Assembly (NCBI GenBank): GCA_021797365.1
Contig: JAJZZU010000084.1
Span: 1 to 8,785 of the forward strand
Length of the DNA stretch: 8,785 nt
Direction of reading: 5' to 3'
Origin: Pseudomonadota bacterium
Lineage (GTDB): Bacteria > Pseudomonadota > Gammaproteobacteria > Acidiferrobacterales > Acidiferrobacteraceae
The number at the start of each line of letters is the position of its first letter. The stretch's first letter is position 1. This document shows, piece by piece, positions 6,281 to 8,785 of the stretch. Both the position numbers and the translations under genes were made by a program. The notes below the pieces were generated by a model. It did not search any database, was not told the origin of the DNA, and was given only the letters and a program-made list of their open reading frames with translations.

Positions 6281-7285
6281 TCACTGCACATGCGGCAAGG
6301 GGGATAACCACTGGGCCACGAACGTCTGGCTCATGGTCGCACCCAGATGCTGGGCAAAACGGGTCACAAGCCCCTCCTTCGGTGAAAAGTCCACGATACG
6401 AGGTGCGTTGAAGAGATGCCGGGCCACCTGCCCGACAGTCCCGAATCCATCGATCAGACCCAATTGGCGGGCCCGATAACCTGTCCATATCAAACCACTG
6501 AAGAGTCCGGGATGCGGACGCAGGCGTGCCCCCCGGCCCTTTTTCACGGCCTGAATGAATTGCGCGTGGATCTGCGCCAGCATCTTCTCGGCAAACGCCT
6601 TGTGGGCCTTGGTGAGCGGCGAGAACGGGTCCAGGAAGTCCTTGTTGGCGCCGGCCACCAAAAGCCGCCGCGTGACACCGATCTTATGCATGAGTCGCGT
6701 GTAGCCGAACCCGTCCATAAGCACGCCGACCGAGCCGACCAGGCTTGCGGGGTTGGCATAAATCCGGTCGGTGGCCACCGCCACGTAATAACAACCGGAG
6801 GCGCACAAGTCTTGGACCACAGCATACACCGGGGTGTGCGGATAGCGCCCCCGCAACCGCCAGATCTCGGCGTTGATGTCGCTTGCCTGTACCGGACTGC
6901 CGCCGGGGCTGTCGACATCGAGGATCACGCCCGCCGGATGCGCGGCGAAGGCATGGCGCAAGGCGGCGTCGATCGGGCGGGCGCTGGCCGGACCGCCCTC
7001 CTGAATGGTGCCGTCCATGCGTACCAATGCGGTAAACCGCCCGGCAAGCCCGGTGGCGCGCATCTGCGCCCCCTCGTAGCTCAAAAACAGTGCCACGATC
7101 AAGGTGATGACCAGAAAACGGAAGGCCAGCGTCCAGCGGCGACTGCGCCGCTGTTCGTGCAAGGCCGCAAACGCAAGTTTCTCGAGCGTCGCGCGCGCCC
7201 AGTCTTCGCTAAGCCCCGAGCGATCGTCCCGATCCGATCGCCCGTCGCGCCCCCCATCGTGCTTCGCATCGTTATTATCGCTCAT
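6281..7285 (-). CDS. sppA: S49 family signal peptide peptidase, SppA type, membrane anchored
   Basis: Serine protease expected to degrade cleaved signal peptides or other membrane peptides. It is the short (334-residue) form, not the double-length E. coli SppA. A polar, Asp/Arg-rich N-terminus (1-30) and basic HEQRRSRR (43-50) precede one membrane segment (about 51-70), predicting N-in topology with a periplasmic protease domain. ILDVDSPGGSP (121-131) is the conserved substrate-site loop. The expected nucleophile is Ser163 in DLCASGCYYVA, and the expected general base is Lys215 in GANKDFLDPFSP, by alignment to Bacillus SppA. The usual SGG is SGC here, giving two cysteines (161, 165) around the nucleophile. 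LGLIDGFGTV (275-284) is the typical end of the fold. The ATG overlaps the Rieske gene by 11 bases and has GGAGGAGGG upstream. surE follows after three bases. Confidence 0.92.
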   Translation of the reverse strand: MSDNNDAKHDGGRDGRSDRDDRSGLSEDWARATLEKLAFAALHEQRRSRRWTLAFRFLVITLIVALFLSYEGAQMRATGLAGRFTALVRMDGTIQEGGPASARPIDAALRHAFAAHPAGVILDVDSPGGSPVQASDINAEIWRLRGRYPHTPVYAVVQDLCASGCYYVAVATDRIYANPASLVGSVGVLMDGFGYTRLMHKIGVTRRLLVAGANKDFLDPFSPLTKAHKAFAEKMLAQIHAQFIQAVKKGRGARLRPHPGLFSGLIWTGYRARQLGLIDGFGTVGQVARHLFNAPRIVDFSPKEGLVTRFAQHLGATMSQTFVAQWLSPLPHVQ

Positions 7286-7619
7286 CGCCCCCCTCCTCCA
7301 CGACCACCATCCCCTCTTGTTCCCGGCAGGTCAGGGCCGCGAGGCCCCGATTCCGGCACGGCCCACCCAGGCAGCGGCCGTCGGCCGGATCATAGCGCGC
7401 CCCGTGCACGGAACACACCAGGACCTCCCCTCCGGAATCAAAGAATCGGCCTTCCTGCCAATCGAGCTCCAGGCCACGGTGCGGGCAGTGATTGCGATAG
7501 GCATGCACCACCCCGTGATGGCGTATGACGAAGGCCTCATCCCCGGACTCCAGGGCAAACCGCCGCCCGGGACCGCCGTCCTCCAGGCCATCGCTCCGGC
7601 ACACGACTAGGACAGCCAC
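7275..7619 (-). CDS. Small Rieske [2Fe-2S] protein
   Basis: Soluble ferredoxin-like electron carrier of about 114 residues with one Rieske cluster site. The ligands are CPH and CSVHG: Cys-x-His, 21 residues, Cys-x-x-His, the spacing I recall for this small family found beside sppA. A later GRCLGGPCRNRGL segment (two more Cys) is typical of the family and precedes the last strand. There is no signal peptide or membrane helix. Its partner is unknown; neighbours give no oxygenase or reductase. The start is uncertain. The frame is open to GTG 7649, but family similarity begins near VCRSDGL, so GTG 7619 is given; GTG 7625 and GTG 7604 (two bases after the HAD stop) also exist and none has a good Shine-Dalgarno. 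From 7619 it overlaps the HAD gene by 13 bases. Its 3' end overlaps sppA by 11 bases and carries the sppA ribosome binding site. Confidence 0.88.
   Translation of the reverse strand: MAVLVVCRSDGLEDGGPGRRFALESGDEAFVIRHHGVVHAYRNHCPHRGLELDWQEGRFFDSGGEVLVCSVHGARYDPADGRCLGGPCRNRGLAALTCREQEGMVVVEEGGDER
7291..7299 (-). promoter_or_regulatory. sppA ribosome binding site
   Basis: GGAGGAGGG on the minus strand, inside the 3' end of the Rieske gene, precedes the ATG at 7285 by about five bases. It is one of the strongest Shine-Dalgarno sequences in the window and fixes the sppA start. Confidence 0.75.
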
Positions 7620-8257
7620 GCGCACAGTTCCGGAAAGGTCTGGACGCACAACCGCGGTTTATGAATGCGCAATTCCACGGAATCGTGGACCCCATAGGTC
7701 ACCGCCACACTGTCAATGCCGGCGCGCGCGGCCATCTCGATATCGTAGCTCGTATCGCCGATCATGAGCGCCTCCGCGGCCTCTACCCCAGTCTCCGCCA
7801 ATATCTCGTGGAGCATGAGCGGATCAGGCTTGGAGCGCGTCTCGTCGGCTGAGCGTGTCGTGCAAAACAGCGCACGCGTCCGGCTTTCCTCAAGGGCCGC
7901 ATCCAGGCCGATCCGTGACTTGCCGGTAGCCACCGCCATCCGATAGCCACGCGCGCGCAGGTCCTTGAGCCCGGCTGCGACCCCCGGAAAAAGCGGCGTG
8001 GGCGTGTCATTCAAACGCAGAAAATGCTCGCGATAACGGCTGGCGATCGCCTGGCGCCGAGCGATCGCCTCCCCGGGCAAGAGCCGCGCCAGGGCCTCCG
8101 CGACCCCAAGGCCTATGGTCTTGCGGATGGCCTCGTCGGTCAGCGTGCGCCACCCGCAGTCGTGCGCCGCGGCCTGAAAGCAGCGCACGATACGCTCCGC
8201 GGAATCCATGAGGGTCCCGTCCCAATCAAAGATCAGAAGTTCGTACGCCTTACCCAT
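7607..8257 (-). CDS. HAD-superfamily hydrolase, phosphoglycolate phosphatase-like
   Basis: Haloacid dehalogenase-fold phosphatase of 216 residues, cytosolic, probably acting on a small phosphorylated metabolite. All four HAD motifs are visible: I, DWDGTLMDS with nucleophile Asp11 and Asp13; II, VATGKS with Thr111; III, Lys143 in SKPDP; IV, GDTSYD with Asp168 and Asp172 for Mg2+. An alpha-helical cap of about residues 19-87 sits between motifs I and II, as in Gph/PGMB-type enzymes. The substrate cannot be told from sequence; phosphoglycolate or a related damaged metabolite is likely. The open frame extends to 8374, but the ATG at 8257 is chosen: the protein then begins just before the family domain, has GGAG seven bases upstream, and overlaps the rluC stop by eight bases (ATGGGTAA). 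This rluC-HAD-sppA order recurs in Pseudomonas and relatives. Confidence 0.92.
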   Translation of the reverse strand: MGKAYELLIFDWDGTLMDSAERIVRCFQAAAHDCGWRTLTDEAIRKTIGLGVAEALARLLPGEAIARRQAIASRYREHFLRLNDTPTPLFPGVAAGLKDLRARGYRMAVATGKSRIGLDAALEESRTRALFCTTRSADETRSKPDPLMLHEILAETGVEAAEALMIGDTSYDIEMAARAGIDSVAVTYGVHDSVELRIHKPRLCVQTFPELCAWLS

Positions 8258-8785
8258 CAAGCGACTCCAGTACCCGCACGAGATCCTTTGGCAGCGGCGA
8301 TTCGATATCCACGGTCTGACCCGTGGCCGGATGCGGGAATGACAGACGCGCGGCATGCAAAAACAGGCGCGCAAGACCCCTCTGCTTCCATGCGCCCGCG
8401 GCCTTGGGGTCCCCGTAGCGCTCGTCGCCGGCCACCGGGTTCCCGAGATAAGCGGCGTGCACGCGGACCTGATGCGTGCGTCCGGTGCCTAGGCGGACGT
8501 CGGTCAAGGTGGCATCGCGGAAACGTCGGCGCGGCGTAAAGTGCGTCTGCGCGGGCTTGCCGGCGGCATCCACGACCACCCGCCGCTCGCCCGTCTCGCG
8601 GCGCAAGAGCGGCGCGTCCACGGTGCGTGCGCCGCCCACCCACACGCCCTGCAGGAGCGCGACGTAGTGTTTGCCAAAGTGTCCGGAGCGCAAAGACTCG
8701 TGCAGACCCCGCAGCGCCGAGCGCCGCTTGGCGATCAAGAGGCAGCCGGATGTCGCGCGATCGAGCCGGTGCACGAGTTCCAGAC
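8250..8785 (-). CDS. rluC: 23S rRNA pseudouridine synthase RluC, C-terminal part (cut by window edge)
   Basis: Isomerises uridines 955, 2504 and 2580 (E. coli numbering) of 23S rRNA to pseudouridine. The last 178 residues are present; the N-terminal S4 RNA-binding domain and the start lie beyond the right edge. The fragment opens LELVHRLDRATSG with the catalytic Asp in HRLD, then AKRRSALRGLHESLR. Also present are KPAQTHF, the TGRTHQVRVHAAYLGNPVAGDERYGD segment, LFLHAARLSFPHPATG and a C-terminus resembling E. coli RluC. HRLDRATSG has Ala where Asp is common (RDTSG), which the family tolerates. A GTG inside VHRLD (8774) is not the start because the frame continues with conserved residues to the edge. 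The stop overlaps the HAD start by eight bases, making this the first visible gene of the coupled cluster. Confidence 0.95.
   Translation of the reverse strand, partial: LELVHRLDRATSGCLLIAKRRSALRGLHESLRSGHFGKHYVALLQGVWVGGARTVDAPLLRRETGERRVVVDAAGKPAQTHFTPRRRFRDATLTDVRLGTGRTHQVRVHAAYLGNPVAGDERYGDPKAAGAWKQRGLARLFLHAARLSFPHPATGQTVDIESPLPKDLVRVLESLDG

Noticed and set aside
6416..7528. 370-codon plus-strand open frame opposite sppA and the Rieske gene
   Set aside because: Longer than sppA itself, but Pro/Arg/His-rich, without domains, and opposite proteins with intact catalytic motifs.
8258..8374. N-terminal extension of the HAD phosphatase frame to 8374
   Set aside because: The extra 39 residues are Arg/Cys-rich, lie entirely within the rluC coding end, and precede the normal family start MGKAYELLIFDWDGT.
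1..8785. CRISPR array, tRNA, rRNA, insertion sequence, toxin-antitoxin or phage genes
   Set aside because: Both strands were read for direct repeats, terminal inverted repeats, transposase or integrase motifs and tRNA-like cloverleafs; none was seen. The window is occupied by core genes at high density.

Overview
The window is a compact, GC-rich core segment of a gammaproteobacterial chromosome. Almost everything is read from the minus strand. The run surE-pcm-nlpD-rpoS is a hallmark of Gammaproteobacteria, and the upstream run rluC - HAD phosphatase - Rieske protein - sppA fits the same class. By general knowledge it looks like a Chromatiales- or Acidiferrobacter-type lineage rather than an enteric, but I cannot fix the genus. 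I see no insertion sequence, tRNA, rRNA, CRISPR array or phage gene. No gene-free stretch exceeds about 150 bases.

Layout in the direction of minus-strand transcription, from the right edge: the 3' part of rluC (23S rRNA pseudouridine synthase, cut by the window edge), a HAD-family phosphatase of the phosphoglycolate phosphatase type, a small Rieske [2Fe-2S] protein, a membrane-anchored S49 peptidase (SppA type), surE (5'/3'-nucleotidase), pcm (protein L-isoaspartate methyltransferase), nlpD (degenerate LytM lipoprotein that activates amidases) and rpoS (stationary-phase sigma factor). The junctions from rluC to nlpD are overlaps or gaps of 2-3 bases, so the first seven genes look like one translationally coupled operon. 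rpoS follows nlpD after 24 bases and probably has its own promoter inside nlpD.

After rpoS comes the only plus-strand gene, a small Mth938-like (DUF498/DUF598) protein, convergent with rpoS and divergent from the next operon. A near-consensus sigma70 promoter (TTGACA, 17 bases, TATGTT) lies in the 144-base divergent gap and drives alaC (PLP-dependent alanine/pyruvate-type aminotransferase) and hom (homoserine dehydrogenase), coupled by a GTGA overlap. A further ATG right at the left edge may be thrC.

The first cluster combines rRNA modification, damage repair and housecleaning (HAD, SurE, Pcm), envelope maintenance (SppA, NlpD) and the general stress regulator. The second is amino-acid biosynthesis in the aspartate family. 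I found no undescribed system. The points most worth a second look are regulatory architecture (the nlpD-internal AT-rich promoter, the alaC promoter overlapping the 5' region of the Mth938-like gene, alternative hairpins in the alaC leader, the hairpin shared by two convergent genes) and substitutions at catalytic-site positions in NlpD and SppA.
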